Below, piece by piece: positions 7,596 through 16,720 of a stretch of 64,000 bases of DNA. The stretch lies in contig NZ_CP135922.1 of the NCBI RefSeq assembly GCF_032399705.1, forward strand, positions 4,340,001 to 4,404,000, in the 5' to 3' direction. This stretch comes from Paenibacillus sp. BIC5C1. GTDB taxonomy: Bacteria > Bacillota > Bacilli > Paenibacillales > Paenibacillaceae. A model generated the notes under the pieces. The model worked only from the letters and a program-made list of their open reading frames with translations. It was not told the DNA's origin and made no database searches. Position 1 is the first letter of the stretch. Each line of letters opens with the position of its first letter. The translations under genes and the position numbers were made by a program.

Positions 7596-10500
7596 TTACA
7601 TAATGAAGCAATATCCGTAGTCAGCAACTACATCAATTGTGGATTCAAGGTCGTTCCGGTACAGTACATAAAGTTTCGATGGGACTGTAAGGAATTGCCA
7701 TGTCTCAATGAAGGAAGGGAGGTCTAATTTATCGCTCCGTCTTGCTACGATTCTACCATTGAGGTCTTTGACAGCACTTCGTCTTATGATTATTGTAGCC
7801 TTCAGGTCAGCATTTTCAGATTTCCTTACCGTGATGCTGCAGTTTAGTAGGTCGCTCTTCTCCAAGATTTCAAACCGCATAGGGATTTCAGAGAAAGCAC
7901 TTCTGCGGACAGTGATTTTGGAGTTCAGGACTTTCCATTGGATGGTGTTAATGCTACCTCCAATGTCACTGTTGTCTCTTCTTCTTACTGTAATCTTGCA
8001 GGTCTTTTCGGTCATGCTCGAACGCTTTACGGCTAGTTTCGAGTTCAGGTTAGTACTGAAGAGAACGTAAATGCTGGAATCGAGGTCAGCATCAGCAACA
8101 GGAATAATGAATACCTTGCCTGTCATTTTATTTAATGCTGGTACACCTAAAGTAGTCGGCAAATCTTCGTTCTTTCTGTAGATGATGCTTACTTTCGCAG
8201 GAAGGTCGCTCTCTCCTTTAGCGCGTACTTTCAAGCTAGAAGGAATGTTGTACTTAGCGTTCAGTACAACTTGGATGTTTCCTCCAATATCGGATGCAGG
8301 TGAGATTTCAATTCTTCCGTCAAGGTCGGTCTGTCCAACAGGGATGAAGTCAACGTGACCTGTCATCGTGTTGTCGAATCGTACACCGATTGTCGAAGGG
8401 ATCGTATATCTCATTACAGGGACGATGACGGACACTAGGTCACTGACTCCGTGTCTAAAGACCGTCAGGCTACCGGCCACAACGTGGTCTGCCCAATTCC
8501 TTACTCCGATAGTTCCGACGAACTGTGACCATTCTTGAACTTGCAGAGTAGTTGGAATCTCAGAGATGAAACGATTCTTTACTCCGATTGTACCTTTCAG
8601 GTCTTTGTTTCCGTAAGCAGGTACGGCGATTACCGAAGCCAAGTTACCCGATATTACTTGAATGCTGGAAGGAATTATGCTTGCCCCTACTACATCTAGG
8701 GTCACAACGATATCATCCATATACTTAACGAATACCTTAGAACCTAAGTTTTTACTATCCTTGAACATTACATTAATGGTTGACCGTAGGTCTTTGTTAA
8801 GCACTACGTTAACTACGCCCGCAAGTTCAGGTCTGCTTACAATCAAGCCGCCGCCAAGGGATTGCTCTGCATCGACTTTGACCTTAACAGTAGAAGTAAC
8901 GTCTGAGCGGTCAGTGACTTCAATGCTTGATTGAAGTACGTCCCTACTTACCGTAATGCCCGCCGCTAGTTCACCTTGACCGAATGCGTTGACCGTAATA
9001 GAAGCGCCAATGTCGGCAGGAAGAGTAACTTCAAGGCTAGAAGGTAAATCAGGTCTGCTTACTTCGAGAGTCACAGGGAAGAACTCGAACCAAGTCGGAT
9101 TGACCGTTAGTTTCGATGACAGGACTTCCGCATTAGATACGTAAAGCGTAGTGCCCAAGCTGTAACCTACTACGACGAGCGCAGAAGGGATTTCAGCTTG
9201 TCCTATACCCATTACCATTACTTCAGAGTAAAGGTCTCTGTTGACCCCTACGTTGACCGTAACGCTTCCGTCTATGCCCTCTTCCACGTTGTGACGAACT
9301 GTGATGCTGGAAGGAAGGTCGCCATTCTCAGAAGGTTTGGCTGTTATCGAGCCGCCCAGGTTCGGTCTGGAAACCGTTACCTGAGTGGTTAAGTCTTCAG
9401 CATTCTCCCCACGAACCGTAAATCGCAATTCAATATCGTTGTGCGGGAGGACGGTCAGGGATGCAGGTCTCTCTTTCACATTGACTACCAGCCAAGAGAA
9501 GAAGTCTTGCTCCGTCCAAACTCTTACGCCGACCGTCGAAGGGAGGTCTACTCTGTTTTTAATGTAAAAGCTGATTGGGAGGTCAGGCTTGCTCACTACC
9601 ATTCTGCCGTCAATCTTACTAAGAGACTTGTTAGATACTCCCAAGCTGGATGGAATATCAAGCTGGCCACGGTACATGACAGTGATACTCGAAAGCATAT
9701 CAGGTCTGCTCACGTTTGCTACGCCTGAGAACTCATTGTTACGAGTTACCTCAATGGATGCAGGAATGCCTACCTCCAACCAAGCTGGTTTTCTAACTCT
9801 AATCCTAGACGACAAGTTCTTACGGGAAGGCACTCGAACGCTAGAGTCGACGTTAGAACGTCCAAAACTCCATACAGCAGGGTCAAAGTATGTGACCACT
9901 AACTGAGGGGCTAGGCTTGCTTCTTTGGAGAAGAAATACTCGTAGTTAGGTTCAGATTCATCAACCGCTACCAAGTAGAAGTCAACGAAGTTGTTTCCTA
10001 TAATATATTGTTGTTCGATGAAGTCTGTCACATTGAATGTTACGTATCCATCTAAAGTGTTTACCATGTAGGAGTTGGAGATTTCATTCCCGATATTCGG
10101 ACGGTTGTTCCATGTTACGCCTGTTTCCGACCAGTTTCCGTCTACTGCGAACAGCTTCAGGTTCTTAGTTGGTACTTGACCGTAAACCATACGGAGTTCA
10201 ACCTTGTCGATATCATAGCTTTCTTTAAGGCTAGAGATATCAAATCCTAACAGGGAGCGAAGCACCTTGTCCCTGTAACTACCTACTGCGAAAGTTGTCT
10301 CTTCCCCATAGTTAAGAGTCGGAACGTCTTCCCTCACATAAGCGTCTCTGACAGTATTCAGAACTACTTCTTCACGGATTGGCAAAGTGATATCCACAAT
10401 ACCTGTCATTTTGTTCGTAGGTGTGACTCCCATGATACTAAGGAGGTCTTTAGCCCCGCCCTTCGCTACGTCGATTTCGGATTCGAGGTCGCTGTGAACA

Positions 10501-13500
10501 CGAATCTTAGCAAGGATTTTAGCAGGGAGTTCGCTTTGTGCAGGGTACATGACTTTGATTTTACTGTTCAGGTCTGTGCGACTTGGGACAATAACGCTAC
10601 CCTCTAGGTTATCGTGCCACAAAATGAACATGCTAGAATCAATACCGGACTGTGCTTCTCTACGGACGGAGATTCTACCGTTCAGGTTTCTTACAATCCA
10701 AACATTGACTTTACCTGTCAGTTCTTCGTTTTGGGTTCTCTTTACCGTAATCTTAGATTCTATGGACTTTTCAAAGAACTGACGTACTGTAATACTTCCG
10801 TCAATCGTGTCGTATTGAACAACTTCGATGGCAGAGTCAATGTCACTTGCCATACGCACCCTAACGGTAAACTCACCGTCAATATCGACGTTCCCGTAGG
10901 CAGGGACTTCAATCCTGCTAAACAGGTATCCAGAGTTTACTTGGATGCTGGATTGCAACATGCTTGCCCCTACAATGTCCATCTCAGCCAAGATGTCTTT
11001 TCTGAACCGTACGATGATTTTGGATTTAAGGTCCTTATCAACGGTACGTCTGACTGTGATACTTCCTGTGATATCACTGTGGATAATCGGGAAGATTATA
11101 CCTTTCAAGTCAGGTCTGGATACTGCCGCCTGTCCTGTTAGTTCACTTCTGTCAGCCCGTCTTGCTGTAACCATACCATCCAAATCACTGCGGAATCTGA
11201 CGTAAACTGAAGAGTTAAGGTCAGGTCTGGATACCGTCAGGCTAGAATCCTTTGTGCTGTCGTTCGTGTGCCTTACAGAGATGCTACCCTTGTAGTCGAT
11301 GTAAGGGTTGACCTCAATCGTACCGAGTAACTGGTACTGGTTGGCAACGATGCTTGAAACAATGTCAGTGTCTTCGCCGCCCCTTGCAATCATCACAGAG
11401 TCTAGGTCACTACGATTCAGGACTTCAATCGTACCAAGTTTATTACGCTCACTTACAATGAACTGCCCTGTCAGGTCTTCGTCCACTGTACGCATTACCT
11501 TGATTGTACCAACTTTGTCGATGTACGGTCTTACGTAGACGGTGGCAGAACGCTCTTTAACAGTTACAATTGCCCACCCGTAGAGGTTGTCCTCACCCCA
11601 TACTCGAACACCTAACTTCGACGGAGTGTCTTTTCTGTTGGCTACGTAAAGAGTCTGTTTCAAGTTTGGTCTGGACACCGTAATACTACAGTTCTCAAGG
11701 TCGTTCAGGTCTGCTTCCCGTACTGCCACTTCGGAAGTCAGATCGCTCCAAGTCCCTACTCTTATGATACCTTTACCTTGCAGGTTTGGTCTGGAAAGCA
11801 TCAAACGGGAAGGAAGGTTCTCGAACCGATTGCCTGAAGGTGTGACCGTTATTTTTGAGGACATGTCGTTCTTATCGGATTTCTTGAATACGTTAATCTT
11901 GGATAGCCTATCTTTTGTACGTGGGTACATTACCAAGATGCTTGTATCAATTCCAGAACGTCCCGTGCTTCGGATTACTTCATCAAAGTACGTGTATTCG
12001 ATGGACGGTGCTAAAGATACACCTGCGTCCATTGAGAAGAACTGAGACGATTCGTCAGCTTCATTTATCGCCCGAACGTAGAAGTCTACGATATTTTTAC
12101 CTTCAACCTTAGCTTTCAGGATGTATTCGGTGATATCGAAGGTGATGAAGCCTTTCTCAACGTCTGCTGTAAAGTCTCCTTGGCTTACTACATCCCCCGC
12201 ATTGGGTTGGTTGTTCCAAGTTACTCCTAACTCTGCCCACTCACCTGTTACGGCTCTTAGTTCAAGTGGATATGTTGGAGTACGCCCGATGGAATGCTTA
12301 AGCTTCATTGAGACTTTTTCAATCTTGTAATCGTTGGACATGCCCAAAATATTCGTAATATCAAAACCTACAAGACTTCGGAATATCTCTGTACGTGCGA
12401 CACTGTACCCTGCAACCAACGTCTGTTCCCCGCCATAGTTCAGCTTAGGGTACGCTTCACGAATGAATGCGTCTCGCTTGGCAGTTAGTGTGTCTGTAAC
12501 TCTCGTAGGCTGTTGGATGTCTACGATTGCGGTCATCTTATTGGAAGGAGTTACACCCAAGGTCATCGGCAGGTCAGAGACTTGATTTACGTTCACCTCA
12601 GAGGTTACGTCACTATCCCACGTGCCCCAAATGTCAGTATGACCCGTCATCGAGTTCCGTAAGCGTACACCAATTCTGCCATTAATAGTGGACTCACTGA
12701 TACCCATTGCGAAAATACTGCCGCCGATTTCCTCTGTTCCCTGACCGAAAATATCGACCGTGCCTTCCATTGTGTTCGACTCTCGAATGGCAATCTTAGA
12801 TTTAAGGTAGCTGTTACCGATTCTCTTGATGCTCATTTTCGAGTCCAGATCAGCTTCCCTTACGCCCCATATAAACGACGTACCGTCCATGGTGTTGTTC
12901 TCGGTTACGGAAATCTTAGAAGGTAGATAGGAATGACTAGGCACGGCTAGTATACTCTCTAGGTCACCATCCCTTACGCCCCATATAAACGATGTACCGT
13001 CCATGGTGTTATTCTCAGTTACGGAAATCTTAGAAGGTAGATAGGAATGACTAGGCACGGCTAATGTACTCTCTAGGCTAGAGCTTACGACAGGCTGTAT
13101 AACCCCTGCCATGTCACTGCTACCACTTTCACTGACTGTAAAGAAGGCACTAAATTCATTCCGGTAAGGTACGTTAAGCGAAGACATAACGTCAGATACC
13201 TGCTTGACATTTATAGAACTTGCTAAATTACTTACGGGAATTATGCCCTCCCATGTGTCTCCACTTAAACCACTACTATTCATTACATCAATAGTGATGG
13301 AATGGATAAGGGAAGTGTAATTACTCTCAGGCACAGTGTATGAAAAGTTGTAAGGCGTTGCTTGCAGTTTGCTCCAATCCATTACTACCACGCCGTTGAC
13401 AGAAATCCTGTATTTGGAGTTGCTGTTAGCGGGGTCTGTTACTGAGCCGCTTACGTTACCTTCGTTGTCCACTGTTGATGACACAACAGGCGGGAGTTTC

Positions 13501-14297
13501 AGGAATGTAAGGACTGCCTCACCACTACCTAAGTTACTACCTGTTGCTGATGTACTGCCAAAAAGCGTAAGGTCAATGTAGTTGCGACCACCTGCACCGC
13601 CACCACCTCCACCGCCCGATGCGGCGTACCAGTCTCCGGGAGTAGCAGAAGCACCGCCACCGCCACCTGCACCGCCACCGCCATCATAATCAGTCGCACC
13701 GTTGTTTCCAACCGAACCTGTACCGCCCTTGCCGTTGTAGTAGGATTCAGAACCACCTACACCGCCAGAACCGCCACCATGTGGAAATACGCCACTTGCT
13801 CCACCTGCACCTGCTGAACCTCTATATGATATGCTACCGCCGATTCCGTTTGTCCCACCAGAGCCAGCGTTACCTCCCGTGCCGCCAGTACCACCTGCGG
13901 CAGTTCCTCCACTGTGCCCTGCCGCCCCTCCGTTACCTCCACGTCCACCGCCACCACCTGCGGCAATTATGACGGAACTACCTCTCTTGACATAAGTCCC
14001 ACCTGCGCCGTTTGTGCCGCTACTCCCGGGACTAGCAGTACCGCCACTAGCTTTACCTGAGCCGCCACTACCGCCGCTACCACCATTAGATTGACTGCCT
14101 ACTGTAATAGCTAAGACTTCACCTTTGGTGAGGTTTATTTCCCCTTTTACGTAACCGCCGCTCCCGCCATTCGTACTACCTGCTCCGCTTAACTCTATTA
14201 AGTAACGTCCGCTATTAGGTACTGTCCAAGATGACGTAGAGGACGTAAAATTAAATTTATCACCGACGACTGCCAATTTTTTCACATCCGTTCCCAT
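7596..14297 (-). CDS. Giant tail adhesin: Gly-rich head, DNRLRE modules, beta repeats
   Basis: This 2,233-residue protein is probably a tail fibre or surface adhesin. Residues about 15 to 265 are extremely glycine-rich with short GGSGG and GGGGGAGG runs, as in polyglycine-helix fibre tips. From about residue 370 to the end, short beta repeats of roughly 18 to 23 residues recur, with the pattern DLxSxIxVxxR. Two DNRLRE-type modules interrupt them, at about 605 to 770 and 1310 to 1470; each has DAxxRE, LNYGGE or LNYGEE, GVTWNN and FDIT or FNVT strings. The regions around the two modules also match each other, so a segment of about 700 residues seems duplicated. A 38-residue tandem copy lies near residue 440. 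There is no signal peptide or sortase motif, which argues for a virion part. Confidence 0.8.
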   Translation of the reverse strand: MGTDVKKLAVVGDKFNFTSSTSSWTVPNSGRYLIELSGAGSTNGGSGGYVKGEINLTKGEVLAITVGSQSNGGSGGSGGSGKASGGTASPGSSGTNGAGGTYVKRGSSVIIAAGGGGGRGGNGGAAGHSGGTAAGGTGGTGGNAGSGGTNGIGGSISYRGSAGAGGASGVFPHGGGSGGVGGSESYYNGKGGTGSVGNNGATDYDGGGGAGGGGGASATPGDWYAASGGGGGGGAGGRNYIDLTLFGSTSATGSNLGSGEAVLTFLKLPPVVSSTVDNEGNVSGSVTDPANSNSKYRISVNGVVVMDWSKLQATPYNFSYTVPESNYTSLIHSITIDVMNSSGLSGDTWEGIIPVSNLASSINVKQVSDVMSSLNVPYRNEFSAFFTVSESGSSDMAGVIQPVVSSSLESTLAVPSHSYLPSKISVTENNTMDGTSFIWGVRDGDLESILAVPSHSYLPSKISVTENNTMDGTSFIWGVREADLDSKMSIKRIGNSYLKSKIAIRESNTMEGTVDIFGQGTEEIGGSIFAMGISESTINGRIGVRLRNSMTGHTDIWGTWDSDVTSEVNVNQVSDLPMTLGVTPSNKMTAIVDIQQPTRVTDTLTAKRDAFIREAYPKLNYGGEQTLVAGYSVARTEIFRSLVGFDITNILGMSNDYKIEKVSMKLKHSIGRTPTYPLELRAVTGEWAELGVTWNNQPNAGDVVSQGDFTADVEKGFITFDITEYILKAKVEGKNIVDFYVRAINEADESSQFFSMDAGVSLAPSIEYTYFDEVIRSTGRSGIDTSILVMYPRTKDRLSKINVFKKSDKNDMSSKITVTPSGNRFENLPSRLMLSRPNLQGKGIIRVGTWSDLTSEVAVREADLNDLENCSITVSRPNLKQTLYVANRKDTPSKLGVRVWGEDNLYGWAIVTVKERSATVYVRPYIDKVGTIKVMRTVDEDLTGQFIVSERNKLGTIEVLNRSDLDSVMIARGGEDTDIVSSIVANQYQLLGTIEVNPYIDYKGSISVRHTNDSTKDSSLTVSRPDLNSSVYVRFRSDLDGMVTARRADRSELTGQAAVSRPDLKGIIFPIIHSDITGSITVRRTVDKDLKSKIIVRFRKDILAEMDIVGASMLQSSIQVNSGYLFSRIEVPAYGNVDIDGEFTVRVRMASDIDSAIEVVQYDTIDGSITVRQFFEKSIESKITVKRTQNEELTGKVNVWIVRNLNGRISVRREAQSGIDSSMFILWHDNLEGSVIVPSRTDLNSKIKVMYPAQSELPAKILAKIRVHSDLESEIDVAKGGAKDLLSIMGVTPTNKMTGIVDITLPIREEVVLNTVRDAYVREDVPTLNYGEETTFAVGSYRDKVLRSLLGFDISSLKESYDIDKVELRMVYGQVPTKNLKLFAVDGNWSETGVTWNNRPNIGNEISNSYMVNTLDGYVTFNVTDFIEQQYIIGNNFVDFYLVAVDESEPNYEYFFSKEASLAPQLVVTYFDPAVWSFGRSNVDSSVRVPSRKNLSSRIRVRKPAWLEVGIPASIEVTRNNEFSGVANVSRPDMLSSITVMYRGQLDIPSSLGVSNKSLSKIDGRMVVSKPDLPISFYIKNRVDLPSTVGVRVWTEQDFFSWLVVNVKERPASLTVLPHNDIELRFTVRGENAEDLTTQVTVSRPNLGGSITAKPSENGDLPSSITVRHNVEEGIDGSVTVNVGVNRDLYSEVMVMGIGQAEIPSALVVVGYSLGTTLYVSNAEVLSSKLTVNPTWFEFFPVTLEVSRPDLPSSLEVTLPADIGASITVNAFGQGELAAGITVSRDVLQSSIEVTDRSDVTSTVKVKVDAEQSLGGGLIVSRPELAGVVNVVLNKDLRSTINVMFKDSKNLGSKVFVKYMDDIVVTLDVVGASIIPSSIQVISGNLASVIAVPAYGNKDLKGTIGVKNRFISEIPTTLQVQEWSQFVGTIGVRNWADHVVAGSLTVFRHGVSDLVSVIVPVMRYTIPSTIGVRFDNTMTGHVDFIPVGQTDLDGRIEISPASDIGGNIQVVLNAKYNIPSSLKVRAKGESDLPAKVSIIYRKNEDLPTTLGVPALNKMTGKVFIIPVADADLDSSIYVLFSTNLNSKLAVKRSSMTEKTCKITVRRRDNSDIGGSINTIQWKVLNSKITVRRSAFSEIPMRFEILEKSDLLNCSITVRKSENADLKATIIIRRSAVKDLNGRIVARRSDKLDLPSFIETWQFLTVPSKLYVLYRNDLESTIDVVADYGYCFIM
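12857..13078. repeat. Tandem 114-bp repeat within the giant adhesin gene
   Basis: Two near-identical copies, 12857 to 12970 and 12971 to about 13078, differ at only a few bases. They encode two 38-residue copies containing VPSHSYLPSK and NNTMDGTSFIWGV. The high identity compared with the diverged neighbouring repeats indicates a recent duplication and shows how the repeat array can grow by slippage or unequal crossover. Confidence 0.9.
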
Positions 14298-14331
14298 TGT
14301 ATTGAGAAGTTACCTGCCCATTGTATTGAGA
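14293..14331. repeat. 15-bp direct repeat duplicating a start codon
   Basis: CCCATTGTATTGAGA occurs at 14293 and again at 14317, a 24-base spacing. On the minus strand both copies contain ATG preceded by CTCAATACA. The left copy starts the giant adhesin; the right copy would give only three codons before TAA. No strong ribosome site precedes either ATG. Confidence 0.8.
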
Positions 14332-14336
14332 CACAG

Positions 14337-14376
14337 AAAAACCCTTACCACCATTATATGATAGTAAGGGCTTTTT
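14337..14376. terminator. Bidirectional intrinsic terminator
   Basis: Seven-base arms CCCTTAC (14342) and GTAAGGG (14364) with a 15-base loop are flanked by A-runs on the left and CTTTTT on the right, so T-runs follow on both strands. It sits just past the stop codon of the RCC1-repeat protein and before the giant adhesin gene. Confidence 0.85.
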
Positions 14377-16695
14377 CTAGCTTTTTCCTGGGTCAGCTTT
14401 GACTAGGATATTGAACATCCCGCCCCACATTGCTTGCCGATTAGTAGCTATACGAACATAGAAACTAATCTTTGCATTATGCTCTAACTGCTCTACATAG
14501 ACAAGCTGAGGACGTGGCTCAAAGGGAGCGTCTAGCTTACTTACTTCAGCCTTAGCGTTGACTCCATCAAGTTCCCTTTGGTCAACCCAAAGCCTGACAT
14601 TCTCTACGGGATACCCAAGAGTGTTCTTGACATACACCCTCTCTGCCGCCGTCGTCTGCCCTGCTACCATTGTGCCGAAGTCTAGGTACTTTAGCACATC
14701 CCCGAAGTCATCTGAATAGAACGACTCTGCCGCATCGCAGAACAACAGTCCTGAATACACACCCGTGAAGATAATATCTATCGACTTCGAGCCGCCCAAT
14801 TCATCCAACGTTTCAATGCGGACAGTGTTGTTCTTGCCCTTATTTACTTTCGTTTTCGGGATGACGTACTGGATTGCCAATGGTACAGGATTGTAGCCCG
14901 TGTATCCATTCTCAGGGTAAAGCTGTGATCCGTTCAGAAGGATTCGATACTGCACTTTATCTGAGTCCGGATCTGTGACCTGAGCGTTGATAAAGTTACC
15001 AAGAACTGTACCTGTGATTGTAGGTGCGGTGTTTGTCTTGATGATTATCTGCGTCCACGTGGTTAGGGAGCCTAAGTCGTCCTGCACCTCAATCTTGAGG
15101 GTGTTCGCCCCCACGTTGAAGTCTGCGTTGTTGATGACTAGCCCAATGTCAACAGGTGGAGGGGTTAGTTCTGTGAATCCTGCAATCGGATACTTCTGTA
15201 CATTGTTCAGTAACACACGGTACTGTACTCTATCCCCTTCAGGATCGGATACTGTACCGCCAATCATGACATTATCTTTATGAATCTGAGCCGCAGATAA
15301 TTCAGGAGAAGCTACAGGGGCAACATTAGTCTTCGTTGTAGACCAAGCGATGGAGTCCGTAAGCCCTTGTGAGTCCTGTACCTCTAACATCACACTGTTA
15401 CTTCCGAGATTAAAGTACGTATGTGATAAATCCTTAGTAAGAATGAAGTCCGTCAACTGCGAAGAAGTCCATCCAGATGAAGGAAATCTCTGCGTACCAT
15501 TAACCAAAACCCGATACGACACTAGGTCATTGTCCACATGTCCGATGGTAGTAACAAGTTGGCAGTCTTCCTTATGAAATGACGGTGTGATACTTGAGTC
15601 TGAGAAAGTGAATGAAACCTCACCGCCGCCCATAAGCCTACGAACGTCACTAGCCACATTCTGCCAAGCCACTACACCTGTGCTACTGTTGTTGTTCGTA
15701 GCAGTTCCCAACATACCGTAATAGTTGTACCCTACGCCCCTTACTTTACCTTCGTTGTCCAGTACAAGAGTATAGTAGTAACCCATAGCTACTTGCCTAA
15801 CATTGGTTGTGGCAAGCCTTGGAGTGTAGTTTATACTTCCAGATACATACCCCATCCCTAACTGTGCATAGTCATCGTTTCCGAATGTGTAGAGCTTTGA
15901 ATCGTTTGTTATCACACCTGAGAAGTAGCCGCCGCATACGACAGAGCGGCAGTTATCCATAATCTTGTGTGGTACTCCATAGAAGTTGTTTGTACCATTT
16001 CCTAGACTTCTGCCTGTCTGCCCGTAGTAGTTATACCCCGTACCCCACACAGAACCGTCAGTTTTCAGGAATAGCGAGTGGTATATGCCGCCATCTGCCT
16101 GTCGAACGTCATCCATTACAAATGTGAACGAAAGCTTACTGCTTGAGTTATTAATCCCCAAACCACCGTACCCATTGTACCCTGTTGCGTATAGCTTGTT
16201 TTGTTGGTCTATGATGAACGAGTGGGTATACCCTGTCCCTATCTTCCGAATACCAGTTGCGACCTTCTGAGGGGTGTATGTGTCTGAAGTCCCACCATTG
16301 CCTAACTCCCCGTGAGAATTGTACCCGAACGTGTATACATCACCGTTGTTCTTTAGGGCAACGGTGTGCAGATAGCCGCAAGCGACTTCTTTAACATCTG
16401 ACATGACCCTTACAGGCGTATAGTTAGAATTATTGTTCCTCCAACCTCTGGCATCCCCTAACTGCCCGTAGTACCCGTATCCGAACGTGTACAAGTCACC
16501 GTTCATTAGAAGTACTGCTGTATGGTAGTACCCTTCAGCGACCATCTTCACGTTGGACAGTGAAATTAATCTCGTCTGCGTAGGGTAGACGGAAGAACTA
16601 GTGAATCCTAGCTGACCGTGGCTGTTATACCCGAAGGTATAAACATCACCGTTGTTCTTGATATACGATGAATGGAAAGCCGACTGTGTACTCAT
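14377..16695 (-). CDS. Tail protein with RCC1 beta-propeller and shared C-terminal module
   Basis: The 772-residue protein has three parts. Residues 1 to about 365 are seven or so RCC1-type repeats with the signature YTFGYNSHGQLG, expected to fold as a beta propeller. Residues about 370 to 640 are three Ig-like repeats with RVLVNGTQ, RVLLNN and RILLNGSQ. The last 120 residues (FYSDDFGDVLKYL, VKNTLGYPVENV, ISFYVRIATN) recur in the next two upstream genes. Its ATG follows GGGAGG. The propeller suggests a binding surface at the tail tip, perhaps for host wall polymer or surface protein. It is transcribed with its two relatives and ends in a two-way terminator. Confidence 0.8.
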   Translation of the reverse strand: MSTQSAFHSSYIKNNGDVYTFGYNSHGQLGFTSSSVYPTQTRLISLSNVKMVAEGYYHTAVLLMNGDLYTFGYGYYGQLGDARGWRNNNSNYTPVRVMSDVKEVACGYLHTVALKNNGDVYTFGYNSHGELGNGGTSDTYTPQKVATGIRKIGTGYTHSFIIDQQNKLYATGYNGYGGLGINNSSSKLSFTFVMDDVRQADGGIYHSLFLKTDGSVWGTGYNYYGQTGRSLGNGTNNFYGVPHKIMDNCRSVVCGGYFSGVITNDSKLYTFGNDDYAQLGMGYVSGSINYTPRLATTNVRQVAMGYYYTLVLDNEGKVRGVGYNYYGMLGTATNNNSSTGVVAWQNVASDVRRLMGGGEVSFTFSDSSITPSFHKEDCQLVTTIGHVDNDLVSYRVLVNGTQRFPSSGWTSSQLTDFILTKDLSHTYFNLGSNSVMLEVQDSQGLTDSIAWSTTKTNVAPVASPELSAAQIHKDNVMIGGTVSDPEGDRVQYRVLLNNVQKYPIAGFTELTPPPVDIGLVINNADFNVGANTLKIEVQDDLGSLTTWTQIIIKTNTAPTITGTVLGNFINAQVTDPDSDKVQYRILLNGSQLYPENGYTGYNPVPLAIQYVIPKTKVNKGKNNTVRIETLDELGGSKSIDIIFTGVYSGLLFCDAAESFYSDDFGDVLKYLDFGTMVAGQTTAAERVYVKNTLGYPVENVRLWVDQRELDGVNAKAEVSKLDAPFEPRPQLVYVEQLEHNAKISFYVRIATNRQAMWGGMFNILVKADPGKS

Positions 16696-16720
16696 TATTT
16701 AACCTCCCAATGACCGCCTA

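Noticed and set aside
10614..11141. Plus-strand ORF of 175 codons within the giant adhesin gene
   Set aside because: It is a shadow of the beta-repeat coding sequence; the repeats keep the opposite strand open.
12857..13078. CRISPR-like array
   Set aside because: The repeats are coding, only two copies, 114 bases and without spacers; no cas genes are present.
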